Program-made: the position numbers and the translations under genes
The notes under the pieces: model-generated
Databases searched by the model: none
Seen by the model: the letters and a program-made list of their open reading frames with translations, nothing else
What the model was told of the DNA's origin: nothing
In this document: in pieces, positions 17,557-27,101 of the stretch
How positions within the stretch are numbered: the first letter of the stretch is position 1
Layout of the letters: each line of letters opens with the position of its first letter
NCBI RefSeq assembly: GCF_900113925.1
Contig: NZ_FORD01000025.1
Coordinates: forward strand, 1 to 42,395
Length of the DNA stretch: 42,395 nt
Direction of reading: 5' to 3'
Source: Nitrosomonas sp. Nm34
GTDB taxonomy: Bacteria > Pseudomonadota > Gammaproteobacteria > Burkholderiales > Nitrosomonadaceae

Positions 17557-17701
17557 TTAACGTGAGTTCGGCATAAAAATTATCACACCACAGCTGAAAA
17601 TGAAATATTAGGGGGGGCTTTTTCTCGTGAAAGGTGTAAGCCGCTAGCCCGGCTATCAAATAAGTACGGGCGTTGTTATTCTCATCATCTTTTGATGGCA
17701 T
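17557..17701 (-). mobile_element. IS982-family right-end fragment
   Basis: The terminal repeat TTAACGTGAGTTCGGCATAA starts at 17557 and matches the ends of the IS982-like copies at 27562 and 41861. Inside, the minus strand encodes the transposase C-terminus (NARTYLIAGLAAYTFHEKKP) and then breaks off. The rest of the element is missing, and the DNA to its right belongs to another transposase relic. Confidence 0.7.
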
Positions 17702-17719
17702 TACTGCAGATATTCACAT

Positions 17720-18350
17720 GGTAGCAATTCATGGCCAAGACCGGCTAACAGCCATGGTATTAAAAATGCATCAGTTTTTTGGGTGACAGGTTTGGATAAG
17801 CCGGCTGGTAGCGTATCTTATTGTTTCGAGCGGAGAGTGATTTGAGTGATCGTGCGTTTCTGGATGGTTTAGATCTGCCTAGCATGGCCTTGCGTCTCAA
17901 TTAGACATTGTCAGGAGCGCTGGTAGAAGAAACAAACTGGTGGGCACTGAATGATGGCATAGAGCTGATCGCTTTTAATTATCAGGCGTCAAGTTCGGGA
18001 AAACCAAGCCAGGTGATAGGTATTCGGCAAAAAATAAAAGTTTTAATGCCAGGGATTTCTAAGTCACTGAAGCTACTTTGCTGACATTCATGCCAGCCTG
18101 TAATTTGATGAGTTTGTTTCATCAGGCAGTACTACGAAGTAATAGCGTGTCAGGCAAATCCGATGTCTAACACACCCTGAAACGCTGCGTTATGTGCTCT
18201 TTGCCAAAATTGGCTATATTAACTATAACCTATGAGGGCCGAAAAAGATGATTAACCTGGAGTTGTCATGCAACAGCGTGAATAGAGCAATCGTCTTTGG
18301 GATAAGTCCAAAACATTTGATCTTCCTGTTAGATTCAGCCCAATATTTAC
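17720..18350 (+). pseudogene. Decayed IS1380-like transposase
   Basis: Fragments of a transposase are readable across several frames on the plus strand: ALNDGIELIAFNYQASSSGKPSQVI (about 17946-18020), LMSLFHQAVLRS (about 18107-18142), LKRYVLFAKIG-like (about 18180-18215) and LWDKSKTFDLPVRFSPIFTP (about 18298-18357). The order and spacing match the C-terminal half of IS1380-family transposases. Multiple stops and frameshifts make it non-functional, and no ends are visible. Confidence 0.5.
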
Positions 18351-18474
18351 TCCTTAACTCCTTAATTGCTTCTAATGGAAAATCTGAGTTAAGCAAAAAA
18401 AGTGAAATTAGTCTTTGAATAAAAACTGTTGGGTTATATTTATTTCAGCGAAAAAAAGTAAAAAGTTATTACAT

Positions 18475-18602
18475 ATGAGGTATTTTGAATTAGATTTGTT
18501 CAATAATCCCGATAAATCAGAATTTTTTAAAATGCCACAGTAGTCTATCAGATAGATGATGCTATGAATGAGGATAAAAAAAGAGTAAAAGAGCCATTCT
18601 AA
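18475..18602 (+). pseudogene. Frameshifted small gene upstream of ald
   Basis: The frame from ATG 18475 reads MRYFELDLFNNPDKSEFF and stops at a TAG (18541-18543). One base over, an open frame continues as TVVYQIDDAMNEDKKRVKEPF to the TAA at 18600-18602. Together they look like one gene of about 40 residues carrying a frameshift, but the match to a family is unknown. It lies just before ald, in IS-rich DNA. Confidence 0.35.
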
Positions 18603-18626
18603 TTAACAAAAACTAGGAAGCAATTG

Positions 18627-19748
18627 ATGATCATTGGATTACCCAAGGAAATTAAAGATAATGAATATCGAGTCGGGATGTCGCCCGGTACCGTACACAC
18701 GTTAATAGAACACGGGCATCAGGTTCGGGTACAAGCCGGAGCAGGGGAGGGGAGTTTCTTTACTGATGGAGATTACCAGTCGGCTGGCGCTGATATTGTT
18801 CCTTATGCCGAGGATGTTTGGTCTGCCCAGATGGTGGTGAAGGTAAAAGAACCAATTGAGCAGGAATATCGCTATCTGCGTCAAGATTTAATTCTTTTTA
18901 CTTATCTGCATCTGGCTTCGAATAAAGTCCTGACTGATACAATGCTGGCTGCAGGAACGACCGGTATGGCCTATGAAACTGTGCAAACTGAATCAGGTGA
19001 GTTACCTTTGTTGGCACCCATGAGTGAAGTAGCTGGAAGAATGGCAATACAAATAGGTGCGACTTACTTGCTTAAAACATTAGGTGGCCGTGGCATCCTG
19101 ATGGGGGGGGTTCCTGGCGTAGCTCCTGCCAATGTGGCCATTCTGGGAGCAGGCATTGTAGGTGCTAATGCAGCCAGAGTTGCGGTTGGAATGGGTGCTC
19201 AGGTAACTGTACTGGACGTGAATCATACGCGGTTGAAATACCTGGATGATATTTTTCATGGGCAATTACTGACGCGTATGAGTGACAGATTCAATATTAA
19301 AGAAATCGTTTATCAAGCTGACCTTGTTATTGGTGCAGTACTCATTCCAGGTGGACGAGCACCTTGGCTGGTGACAAAAGAGATGTTGTTACATATGCGC
19401 CGAGGATCCGTTATTGTTGATGTGGCAGTTGATCAGGGGGGATGCGTGGAGACCACTCACCCTACTACTCATAGTGATCCGGTTTATGAATTGGATGGTA
19501 TCTTGCATTATTGCGTTACTAACATGCCAGGGGCTGTTCCTCGCACAAGTACCTTTGCACTCAATAATCAGACGGCAGCTTATGTAGTGCGCCTGGCAAA
19601 TGAGGGGTTAGATGCTGTACGTCATAACCGCACGTTGCTCCATGGGCTCAATCTCCATCGCGGTTTCGTGACACACCCCGCTGTAGCGGAGGCATTTGGG
19701 CTGAAATATACGCCGCCATTGCAAGCAATTAATACGGCATCTTCTTGA
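18627..19748 (+). CDS. ald: Alanine dehydrogenase
   Basis: Ald catalyses the NAD-dependent reversible conversion of L-alanine and water to pyruvate and ammonia. I choose the ATG at 18627 (MIIGLPKEIKDNEYRVG), with GGAAG at 18616-18620, over the TTG one codon before; this gives 373 residues, the usual length. The N-terminal domain has the substrate residues in MVVKVKEP and FTYLHLAS, and the Rossmann NAD-binding motif is AILGAGIVGANAARVA. The C-terminal TNMPGAVPRTST segment is diagnostic. In the reductive direction it can assimilate ammonia. The gene stands alone; the ABC transporter cluster follows behind its own promoter. Confidence 0.95.
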   Translation: MIIGLPKEIKDNEYRVGMSPGTVHTLIEHGHQVRVQAGAGEGSFFTDGDYQSAGADIVPYAEDVWSAQMVVKVKEPIEQEYRYLRQDLILFTYLHLASNKVLTDTMLAAGTTGMAYETVQTESGELPLLAPMSEVAGRMAIQIGATYLLKTLGGRGILMGGVPGVAPANVAILGAGIVGANAARVAVGMGAQVTVLDVNHTRLKYLDDIFHGQLLTRMSDRFNIKEIVYQADLVIGAVLIPGGRAPWLVTKEMLLHMRRGSVIVDVAVDQGGCVETTHPTTHSDPVYELDGILHYCVTNMPGAVPRTSTFALNNQTAAYVVRLANEGLDAVRHNRTLLHGLNLHRGFVTHPAVAEAFGLKYTPPLQAINTASS

Positions 19749-19782
19749 TGAGAATGAGCATTACTTTCTGAGAAGGTACAAC

Positions 19783-19810
19783 TGATAACAATTCTTATTC
19801 ATAGTATAAT
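19783..19810 (+). promoter_or_regulatory. Fur-like box and -10 before the iron transporter
   Basis: TGATAACAATTCTTATTCAT at 19783-19802 has the inverted TGATAA/TTATTCA arms of a Fur box, and TATAAT at 19805-19810 is a good -10. A second Fur-like run (TGAGAATGAGCATTAC) lies just upstream at about 19748-19763. Placement ahead of a ferric iron ABC transporter fits iron repression. The match to the 19-bp consensus is partial. Confidence 0.5.
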
Positions 19811-19873
19811 CGTTGAAAACTTTGTAAGCTATGATTTTCCTTTCTGACATTCTTATGCTTCATATTTAAATAA

Positions 19874-20890
19874 ATGTGCAAACTATTTTCCATTAAACGT
19901 TTTTTTGTCATTACATGCTGTTTTGTTTCCCTGCTGGTAATCAATGTAGCCCAGGCAGAGCAGGTCGTAGTGTATTCAGCAAGAATTGAAGAACTTATCA
20001 AACCGATGTTCGATGCTTTTACCAGAGAAACAGGCATTCAGGTTAAATTTACGACAGACAAGGAAGGTGCTTTATTGGCCAGACTTAAAGCTGAAGGAAA
20101 GAGAACTCCGGCCGATGTTCTCATTACTGCAGATGCAGGGAATTTATGGGAAGCCGCACGAGCGGGACTATTAAAATCTGTTTCTTCTTCTATACTGGAA
20201 GCAAATATTCCTGCTCATTTACGAGATCCGCAAGGGCAGTGGTTTGGTCTCTCGGTGCGGGCTCGCACTATCGTCTACAATACGCAAAAAATAAAGCCGT
20301 CAGAGCTTTCTACCTATGAGGATCTGGCAGATCCGAAATGGAAGGGAAGATTATGCTTGCGCACCTCAAAAAAAGTTTACAATCAATCGCTTGTTGCAAT
20401 GATGATTGCCGAGCATGGGGAGGCTGAAACTGAAAGAATTGTGAAAGGTTGGGTCGATAACCTTGCAACTGAGCCTTTGTCTGATGATACGAGAACGCTT
20501 GAATTTGTAGCAGCAGGACGATGCGATGTGGCTCTGGTTAATACTTATTATTATGGCAGATTGATAGAAAGCAATCCTGATTTACCTTTAGCTATTTTCT
20601 GGCCCAATCAAAAAAATAGTGGTGTGCACGTTAATATTTCAGGAGCCGGCGTTACTCAATTCAGCAAGAATGAGCATGCAGCCATCAAATTGCTGGAATT
20701 TTTATCTTCAGAGAAAGCGCAAAATTTGTTTGCTGACGTCAATATGGAATATCCTGTTAATCCTGAGGTTAAGCCCAGTAAAATAGTGGCAGCCTGGGGA
20801 GAGTTTAAACAAAACCCAATGAGCTTAGCCAAAGCAGGGGAGTTGCAAACAGCAGCAATAAAATTAATGGATCGTGCGGGTTATCGATAA
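19874..20890 (+). CDS. fbpA: Ferric iron ABC transporter, periplasmic binding protein
   Basis: This 338-residue secreted protein begins with a signal peptide (hydrophobic core about 10-25, likely cleavage after AQA at residue 28). The mature part starts EQVVVYSARIEELIKPMFDAF, typical of FbpA/FutA iron-binding proteins. The iron-coordinating tyrosine cluster is visible as NTYYYGRL near residue 221, together with the YNQSLVAMMIAEHGE segment. It binds Fe3+ in the periplasm and hands it to the FbpBC pump encoded downstream. A Fur-like box and TATAAT precede it. Other trivalent or anionic ligands are possible within the superfamily, but the tyrosines and the Fur-like site favour iron. Confidence 0.85.
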   Translation: MCKLFSIKRFFVITCCFVSLLVINVAQAEQVVVYSARIEELIKPMFDAFTRETGIQVKFTTDKEGALLARLKAEGKRTPADVLITADAGNLWEAARAGLLKSVSSSILEANIPAHLRDPQGQWFGLSVRARTIVYNTQKIKPSELSTYEDLADPKWKGRLCLRTSKKVYNQSLVAMMIAEHGEAETERIVKGWVDNLATEPLSDDTRTLEFVAAGRCDVALVNTYYYGRLIESNPDLPLAIFWPNQKNSGVHVNISGAGVTQFSKNEHAAIKLLEFLSSEKAQNLFADVNMEYPVNPEVKPSKIVAAWGEFKQNPMSLAKAGELQTAAIKLMDRAGYR

Positions 20891-20904
20891 TCTAGTAGGT
20901 ACAT

Positions 20905-22575
20905 GTGAATAGTGAAAAATATGCTGCAGTAGAAAATAAGAATCCGGAAATTAGCCGCCCCTTGTTAAACCGCAAAGCAAGTTTTTGGCGGCTAATTCCG
21001 TTTCTTGTTGCAGCACTGATATTTATACCTGTCGTTGTTGTTTTTTCTTCATTTCTCATGCCAGCGGACGATGTCTGGAAGCATCTTGTTGATACTGCGC
21101 TTTCTACCTTATTAATCAACACATTCTGGCTCTCAGTGGGAGTGGTGGTTGGGACGTCATTGTTGGGTGTCAGCCTTGCGTGGCTTACCGCAATTTATGA
21201 GTTTCCGGGCAGCAGGTTCTTTTCCTGGGCTTTGTTGCTGCCATTAGCCATTCCAGCCTATGTGACTGCATTTATTGTGCTCGGTCTGTTTGATTATACC
21301 GGTCCTATTCAGACAGCTTTACGTACTTGGCTGGGATCAGAGTTACCCTGGTTTCCTGATTTATACGGAAGAGGGGGGGTAACAGTTGTTATGATTCTGG
21401 CATTCTATCCCTATGTCTATTTAATGGCACGCAATGCCTTTCTAACGCAAGGAAAGCGTTTGCTGGAGGTGGCTCAGTCGCTGGGCCTTAACCGTAAACA
21501 AGGATTTTTCAAAGTGGCGCTGCCAATGGCTCGCCCATGGATTGCAGGCGGTATTATGCTGACGCTCATGGAAACGCTTGCAGATTTCGGGACCGTTTCT
21601 GTGTTTAATTACGATACATTTACCACGGCGATTTATAAAGCATGGTTTGGCATGTTTTCCTTACCTGCGGCTTCTCAGCTCGCATCGTTACTGATCACCC
21701 TGGTTTTTGCACTCATTATTATTGAACAACAATTTCGAGCACGAATGCGTTTTGCTGAAACAAAGAGAAGTTCACACGCTGATCGTATCCTGCTTTCAGG
21801 TTGGAAAGCGAGTACGGCTATCTGCTTTGCTGCAAGTGTTTTATTTTTTGCGTTTGTGCTGCCCATCGTGCAATTGGGTGGCTGGGCTGCGCATTCTTTA
21901 ATGCAGAGCTTTGATCAACGTTATCTAGAGTTTCTCTTGCATTCACTTCTGTTATCAGCCATGGCCACACTGATTACCTGTTTTGTTGCCATATTATTAG
22001 TTTATGCAGTTCGCCTTTATTCCAATACGTTCACTCGAATCGCAGTCCGTATTGCAACGATAGGTTATGCTCTGCCAGGTGCCGTATTAGCAGTAGGTAT
22101 TTTTATTCCCCTTGCCTGGTTAGATGATCAGTTAAATGAATGGCTATTAGCCCTGTTTCAAATTGAAGCTGGTTTATTGATTCAAGGCACAGTCGGCGTC
22201 ATGTTGATAGCTTACATGACACGCTTTCTTGCTGTTGCTCACTATCCCATAGACAGTGCTATGCAACGTATCACGCGCAGTATAGATGAAGCAGCGATGG
22301 GTTTTGGTTTAACCGGTTGGGCTGTGCTTCGAAGTGTTCATTTACCCATGTTGAAAACCGGAATATTCACCGCTGCTGCGTTGGTGTTCGTAGATGTCAT
22401 GAAGGAAATGCCCATTACTTTGATGACTCGTCCCTTTGGCTGGGATACATTAGCTGTACGTATTTTTTCATTGACTTCAGAGGGTGAATGGCAGCAGGCT
22501 GCATTACCTGCTGTGACATTAGTTTTGGCGGGATTGGTTCCTATTATTTTATTGATGCGACAAACAGACAAGTAG
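20905..22575 (+). CDS. fbpB: Ferric iron ABC transporter permease
   Basis: The 556-residue inner-membrane protein is an internal duplication of two permease halves, each with about six transmembrane segments. Each half carries an EAA-type loop for the ATPase: EVAQSLGLNRKQGFFKVALPMARP near residues 191-214 and DEAAMGFGLTGWAVLRSVHLPM in the second half. This two-in-one layout is typical of FbpB/SfuB. The start is GTG at 20905, 14 bp after fbpA. fbpC follows 3 bp after the stop, so the three genes form one operon. Confidence 0.88.
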   Translation: MNSEKYAAVENKNPEISRPLLNRKASFWRLIPFLVAALIFIPVVVVFSSFLMPADDVWKHLVDTALSTLLINTFWLSVGVVVGTSLLGVSLAWLTAIYEFPGSRFFSWALLLPLAIPAYVTAFIVLGLFDYTGPIQTALRTWLGSELPWFPDLYGRGGVTVVMILAFYPYVYLMARNAFLTQGKRLLEVAQSLGLNRKQGFFKVALPMARPWIAGGIMLTLMETLADFGTVSVFNYDTFTTAIYKAWFGMFSLPAASQLASLLITLVFALIIIEQQFRARMRFAETKRSSHADRILLSGWKASTAICFAASVLFFAFVLPIVQLGGWAAHSLMQSFDQRYLEFLLHSLLLSAMATLITCFVAILLVYAVRLYSNTFTRIAVRIATIGYALPGAVLAVGIFIPLAWLDDQLNEWLLALFQIEAGLLIQGTVGVMLIAYMTRFLAVAHYPIDSAMQRITRSIDEAAMGFGLTGWAVLRSVHLPMLKTGIFTAAALVFVDVMKEMPITLMTRPFGWDTLAVRIFSLTSEGEWQQAALPAVTLVLAGLVPIILLMRQTDK

Positions 22576-22578
22576 CTT

Positions 22579-23685
22579 GTGGATACCTTACTGAAATTAG
22601 ATCAAATTCAACACGCTTATGGTAAGCAGACAACCATTAGTCATTTATCATTTGATTTAAGAAAAGGAGAGATCGGGTGCTTGCTAGGACCTAGCGGTTG
22701 TGGGAAAACCACTGTATTACGCTGTATTGCAGGTTTTGAACCATTGATGGGAGGTGAAATATTACTTAACGGCATGGTGGTGAGTCGTGCTAACTTTAGT
22801 CTTCCACCCGAGCAAAGACATGTGGGTATGGTATTTCAGGATTATGCCTTGTTTCCTCATCTGACAGTAGCCGCAAATGTAGGGTTTGGATTGCACCGCA
22901 GTCATCCGACTGATCGTATGCAACGTGTAGCTGAGATGCTACAAATTGTTGGTCTTGCAGAAGAGGCTAACAAGTATCCTCATGAGCTTTCCGGCGGGCA
23001 GCAACAACGTGTCGCCTTAGCCCGAGCGCTGGCGCCTCATCCTGATCTATTATTGCTAGATGAACCTTTTTCTAATCTGGATGTCAGCTTGCGGGAGCGT
23101 TTAAGTTTAGAAATACGCGATATTCTAAAGAGTCTGCATATTACTGCTATTCTCGTAACGCATAATCAAGACGAAGCTTTCTCTGTGGCAGATGTAATTG
23201 GCGTCATGCACCAAGGCAAAATTATGCAATGGGATACAGCCTATAATTTATATCATCGCCCTGCCAATCGTTTTGTCGCCAATTTTATCGGGCAAGGTAT
23301 TTTTCTCCCCGGGAAAGTGCTTTCCCCCGGAAAGATTGAAATAGAACTAGGGATTTTAACGGAAGATATTTATTATCAGTACCAATTAGATGGTGCGATT
23401 TATCATGCCGGAAGTGAAGTAGAGGTATTAATTCGACCAGACGATATTGTGTACGATCAACAAAGTACTTTACAAGTCATGGTTACCCATAAAGCATTTC
23501 GAGGTGCCGAGATTCTTTATACGTTAAAATTAGCCAGTGGCAAGACTCTATTATCGCTCATTTCGAGTCACCATAATCATGCGATTGGTGAGAAAATCGG
23601 TATCAGGTTAGAAGCTGATCATCTTGTGGTTTTTAAAAAAGAAAATTATATAGATGTTCAAGAATCGCGCACATTTCATCCCTAA
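22579..23685 (+). CDS. fbpC: Ferric iron ABC transporter ATP-binding protein
   Basis: The 368-residue ATPase powers uptake by FbpB. It has Walker A GPSGCGKTT (about 38-46), Q-loop MVFQDYALFPH, signature LSGGQQQRVALARAL, Walker B LLLLDEPFSNLD and the H-loop ILVTHNQDEA. The C-terminal third is a TOBE-like regulatory domain, as in FbpC and other CUT1/Fe3+ ATPases. The start is GTG at 22579, three bases after the fbpB stop. It is the last gene of the operon. Confidence 0.88.
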   Translation: MDTLLKLDQIQHAYGKQTTISHLSFDLRKGEIGCLLGPSGCGKTTVLRCIAGFEPLMGGEILLNGMVVSRANFSLPPEQRHVGMVFQDYALFPHLTVAANVGFGLHRSHPTDRMQRVAEMLQIVGLAEEANKYPHELSGGQQQRVALARALAPHPDLLLLDEPFSNLDVSLRERLSLEIRDILKSLHITAILVTHNQDEAFSVADVIGVMHQGKIMQWDTAYNLYHRPANRFVANFIGQGIFLPGKVLSPGKIEIELGILTEDIYYQYQLDGAIYHAGSEVEVLIRPDDIVYDQQSTLQVMVTHKAFRGAEILYTLKLASGKTLLSLISSHHNHAIGEKIGIRLEADHLVVFKKENYIDVQESRTFHP

Positions 23686-23737
23686 TTAGGATAGGTCACG
23701 GTTAAAGCTTATAGGTAGCAATAAAATACATTGATTA

Positions 23738-23774
23738 GCCGAGAATTAAATTAACTTCTGAAAATCATCTCGGC
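23738..23774. terminator. Stem-loop between fbpC and mltB
   Basis: GCCGAGA (23738-23744) pairs with TCTCGGC (23768-23774) around a 23-nt loop between convergent genes. There is no clear U-tract on either side, so a terminator role is only suggested. Confidence 0.3.
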
Positions 23775-23840
23775 AGCTGAATATACTAGCCTGGCGCACA
23801 AGCCATCTTGAAATTACCTATTCATAGCTAAGTGACTAGT

Positions 23841-24857
23841 TTATCGCAGGCTTGAATTTCGTGCGGCACGGATTGCTTCAGCAAGCTGCAGCACTGACAT
23901 TGCGTAAAAAGTACTGCGATTATATCGTGTAATGACGTAGAAATTCTGAAAACCAAGCCAATATTGAAGCGTATCATCATCCTTTAATTCAATAAGTGCT
24001 GCTAATCTTTCATCGCCTGTTTTCTCCAATGGGATAATATTGGCGGCACGAAGTTTTTTTACTGGATGAATAGGCTCAATGCCTGCAAGCAAAATTTCTT
24101 GATAATGATTGCTGCCAATAGGTATGTGTGCGCGTGCGATGGTGGGTCCTCCTGCTTCCCACCCATATTCCTTGAGATAGTTGGCGACACTGCCAATTGC
24201 ATCAGTAGCATTGCTTGCTAAGTCAGTTTTTCCATCACCGTCAAAATCTATGGCATAACGCCTATAACTTCCCGGCATAAATTGGGGAAAACCAATGGCT
24301 CCTGCGTAAGAACCTCTGATACTGAATAAATCGAAGTTTTGCTCCTGTGCCAGTAACAGGTATTGTTCCAACTCACTTTTAAAAAAATCAGCGCGTCTTG
24401 GAAAATCGAATGCTAAAGTAGTCAATGCGTCTATAACGCGATGTTTACCTGTCGTTGTACCATAGGCAGTTTCAACGCCAATGATGGCAACAATAATTTC
24501 CGCAGGAACGCCAAATACTTGACTTGCTTGCTCCAATTTCTGTGCATGTTCATTCCAGAAATTGACGCCGCTTTTTATGCGCTGGGGATTGATAAAACGG
24601 TCGCGATATTTATTCCAAGGTATGGAGGAAGCGGGTACTGAAATCAAATCAATGATAGTTGGCTGGAATTGCACCCTATTAAATATATCTTCAAGTTTGG
24701 ATTGATTGAATCCATGTTGGGCAACCATTTCATCAATAAACTGTCTTATTTCCTGACGTAAAGGAGATGCAATAAGCGCCATACTCCAGAAAATCAAGAA
24801 CAAATAAATAAGCATGCTCAATATTTGACGGATATAATTACGCTTGATTAAATGCAT
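23841..24857 (-). CDS. mltB: Lytic murein transglycosylase B
   Basis: MltB cleaves the MurNAc-GlcNAc bond of peptidoglycan, forming 1,6-anhydromuramic ends. The 338-residue protein has an N-terminal hydrophobic export segment (about 10-31). The SLT fold has catalytic Glu129 in GVETAYG, the GAIGFPQFMPGSYR motif, and the DFDGDGKTDL EF-hand-like site typical of the MltB/Slt35 type. No Cys follows the hydrophobic segment in the expected lipobox, so it may be a soluble or N-terminally anchored form rather than a lipoprotein. It converges on fbpC and is divergent from trxA. Confidence 0.9.
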   Translation of the reverse strand: MHLIKRNYIRQILSMLIYLFLIFWSMALIASPLRQEIRQFIDEMVAQHGFNQSKLEDIFNRVQFQPTIIDLISVPASSIPWNKYRDRFINPQRIKSGVNFWNEHAQKLEQASQVFGVPAEIIVAIIGVETAYGTTTGKHRVIDALTTLAFDFPRRADFFKSELEQYLLLAQEQNFDLFSIRGSYAGAIGFPQFMPGSYRRYAIDFDGDGKTDLASNATDAIGSVANYLKEYGWEAGGPTIARAHIPIGSNHYQEILLAGIEPIHPVKKLRAANIIPLEKTGDERLAALIELKDDDTLQYWLGFQNFYVITRYNRSTFYAMSVLQLAEAIRAARNSSLR

Positions 24858-25203
24858 GATTATTCGCCTCTTGTTGGAATAGTTAAATATATAATTAGAT
24901 TCTGTTTCATCTTTTTGTATGTAAAATAAACTTCATTAATAAAACTGGGGCTAACCGCCAGTTTATGATTTAATGTCAGCTTCTTAAGTATTGTTAGTCT
25001 TACGTAGGCTTTGTAGAAGTTTAATTGTAATGTATGACAACACTTCCCATTTGCCGGAATTTTCTATAGTATAACAATCACAAGCTTGCGCATTTCTATT
25101 TCAGCTTTGATTCGATTGGCTGTCATGCATGACAGATCTATTCATTAGTGTATTGCACTATTGATCAATATTAACTTGAAAATAAAATTTGAATGAGGAT
25201 TTC
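24858..25203. promoter_or_regulatory. mltB-trxA divergent control region
   Basis: This 346-bp gap holds promoters of both divergent genes and no coding frame. TATAGTATAA near 25066-25075 is a -10-like run. At 25120-25135 CTGTCATGCATGACAG is a 16-bp perfect palindrome about 70 bp before trxA, a candidate operator. Confidence 0.4.
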
Positions 25204-25530
25204 ATGAGCCAACATGTTCATTATATTACAGATGCCACTTTTGAAGCGGAAGTACTACAATCAACCACGCCAGTGCTGGTTGATTATTGGGCAGAATGGT
25301 GTGGACCATGCAAAATGATTGCCCCGATTCTTGATGAAGTTGCGAGTGAGTATAGTGGTAGACTTAAAGTTGCAAAACTTAATATTGATGAAAATCAAGC
25401 GACTCCTCCAAAATATGGAATTCGTGGCATCCCTACCCTTATGTTATTCAAAAATGGTAATATTGAAGCGACCAAGGTGGGTGCTCTTTCAAAGTCTCAA
25501 TTGACAGCATTCATTGATAGTCATCTATAA
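25204..25530 (+). CDS. trxA: Thioredoxin
   Basis: Thioredoxin reduces cytosolic disulfides, taking electrons from thioredoxin reductase. The active site WCGPC has Cys33 and Cys36 when numbered from the ATG at 25204, which follows GAGGA and gives 108 residues, the standard length. A TTG five codons upstream is a less likely start. The cis-proline motif [10 protein letters not shown] and a C-terminal helix ([14 protein letters not shown]) are present. rho follows 147 bp downstream, an order common in betaproteobacteria. Confidence 0.95.
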   Translation: MSQHVHYITDATFEAEVLQSTTPVLVDYWAEWCGPCKMIAPILDEVASEYSGRLKVAKLNIDENQATPPKYGIRGIPTLMLFKNGNIEATKVGALSKSQLTAFIDSHL

Positions 25531-25676
25531 AATCTTAGACTTACCTAATAAAAGCACTCTATAAGCTTTAGCTGAAAGAGTATTGCTTCAAACTTGACTT
25601 TTCCTATTGGCGTTACTCCTCTTCCTGATCATTTTAGCTTCATTTTCTATCCCAATCATTTTTTACGAGTTTCTTC

Positions 25677-26936
25677 ATGCGTTTATCTGATCTTAAAAGT
25701 CTTCATGTTTCCGAATTGATAAAAATGGCTGTTGCCAATGAAATTGAGGGAGCCAATCGTTTGCGAAAGCAGGATCTGATTTTTGCGTTACTAAAAAATC
25801 AGGCACGTAAAAATGAAAGTATCTTTGGAGAAGGAACACTGGAAATTTTGCAGGACGGTTTTGGGTTTTTACGCTCACCTGACACTTCCTATCTGGCAGG
25901 ACCGGATGATATTTATATCTCACCTAGTCAAATTAGGCGCTTTAATTTGCATACCGGTGATTCAGTCGATGGGGAGATTCGTCCCCCGAAGGATGGAGAG
26001 CGGTATTTTGCCTTAGTCAAAGTTGACAAGGTCAATAATGAGCCGCCAGAAAATTCCAAACGAAAAATTCTGTTTGAAAATTTGACACCATTGTTTCCTA
26101 CCGAACGCTTGGTATTAGAACGTGATATTAAATCTGAGGAAAACATTACAGGCCGGATTATTGATCTGATTGCTCCCATAGGGAAGGGACAGCGGGGCTT
26201 ATTAGTTGCAAGTCCAAAATCGGGAAAAACAGTGATGTTGCAGCATATTGCGCATTCAATAGCAGCTAATCATCCTGATGTCATCTTAATGGTGTTATTA
26301 ATTGATGAGCGGCCTGAAGAGGTGACAGAAATGATTCGCTCAGTCAGAGGCGAAGTGATTTCATCTACTTTTGATGAATCTGCCATGCGGCATGTGCAGG
26401 TAGCCGATATGGTCATAGAGAAAGCTAAACGCCTCGTGGAGCATAAAAAAGATGTGGTGATATTACTTGATTCTATCACTCGTTTAGCTCGCGCATATAA
26501 TACGGTTGCACCTGCTTCCGGCAAAGTATTAACAGGGGGGGTGGATGCCAATGCGTTGCAGCGCCCAAAACGCTTCTTTGGTGCTGCACGGAATATAGAA
26601 GAAGGAGGTTCTCTTACCATTATTGCTACCGCTCTTGTAGATACGGGCTCACGTATGGATGATGTCATTTACGAAGAGTTTAAAGGTACTGGCAACATGG
26701 AAATTCATCTTGATCGGCGTATGGCAGAGAAACGTATTTATCCTGCCATTAATGTTAACCGTTCGGGTACTCGCCGAGAAGAGCTGTTGCTTCCACAGGA
26801 TATCTTACAGAAGATATGGATATTGCGAAAACTACTTTATCCAATGGATGAGATGGACGCAATGTCATTTCTACTTGATAAGATTAAAGCTACAAAAGGT
26901 AATGCTGATTTTTTTGATTCAATGCGGCGTGTATAA
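25677..26936 (+). CDS. rho: Transcription termination factor Rho
   Basis: Rho is the hexameric RNA helicase that ends transcription at C-rich rut sites. The 419-residue product has the usual length. Its N-terminal helix bundle is followed by the cold-shock RNA-binding fold with [20 protein letters not shown] at 61-80. The P-loop is SPKSGKT at 179-185, and the Walker B and Q-loop segments ([29 protein letters not shown]) are intact. The start is ATG 25677. A 146-bp leader without coding frames precedes it; Rho genes are often autoregulated through such leaders. rpmE follows. Confidence 0.96.
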   Translation: MRLSDLKSLHVSELIKMAVANEIEGANRLRKQDLIFALLKNQARKNESIFGEGTLEILQDGFGFLRSPDTSYLAGPDDIYISPSQIRRFNLHTGDSVDGEIRPPKDGERYFALVKVDKVNNEPPENSKRKILFENLTPLFPTERLVLERDIKSEENITGRIIDLIAPIGKGQRGLLVASPKSGKTVMLQHIAHSIAANHPDVILMVLLIDERPEEVTEMIRSVRGEVISSTFDESAMRHVQVADMVIEKAKRLVEHKKDVVILLDSITRLARAYNTVAPASGKVLTGGVDANALQRPKRFFGAARNIEEGGSLTIIATALVDTGSRMDDVIYEEFKGTGNMEIHLDRRMAEKRIYPAINVNRSGTRREELLLPQDILQKIWILRKLLYPMDEMDAMSFLLDKIKATKGNADFFDSMRRV

Positions 26937-27101
26937 ATTATTTTTGTTACTACATCTTTAAGTTTGTTTTACGATGGCATTGATATTGAAAGAAACATGA
27001 GCCTTCCAAAGTTGCGTCCAGCCCTTTAATAAAGGATAATACCCCATTTTTTTAATTTATAACCCAAAGATTTGGTCTGAGAATTAAGGACAAAAGACAA
27101 T

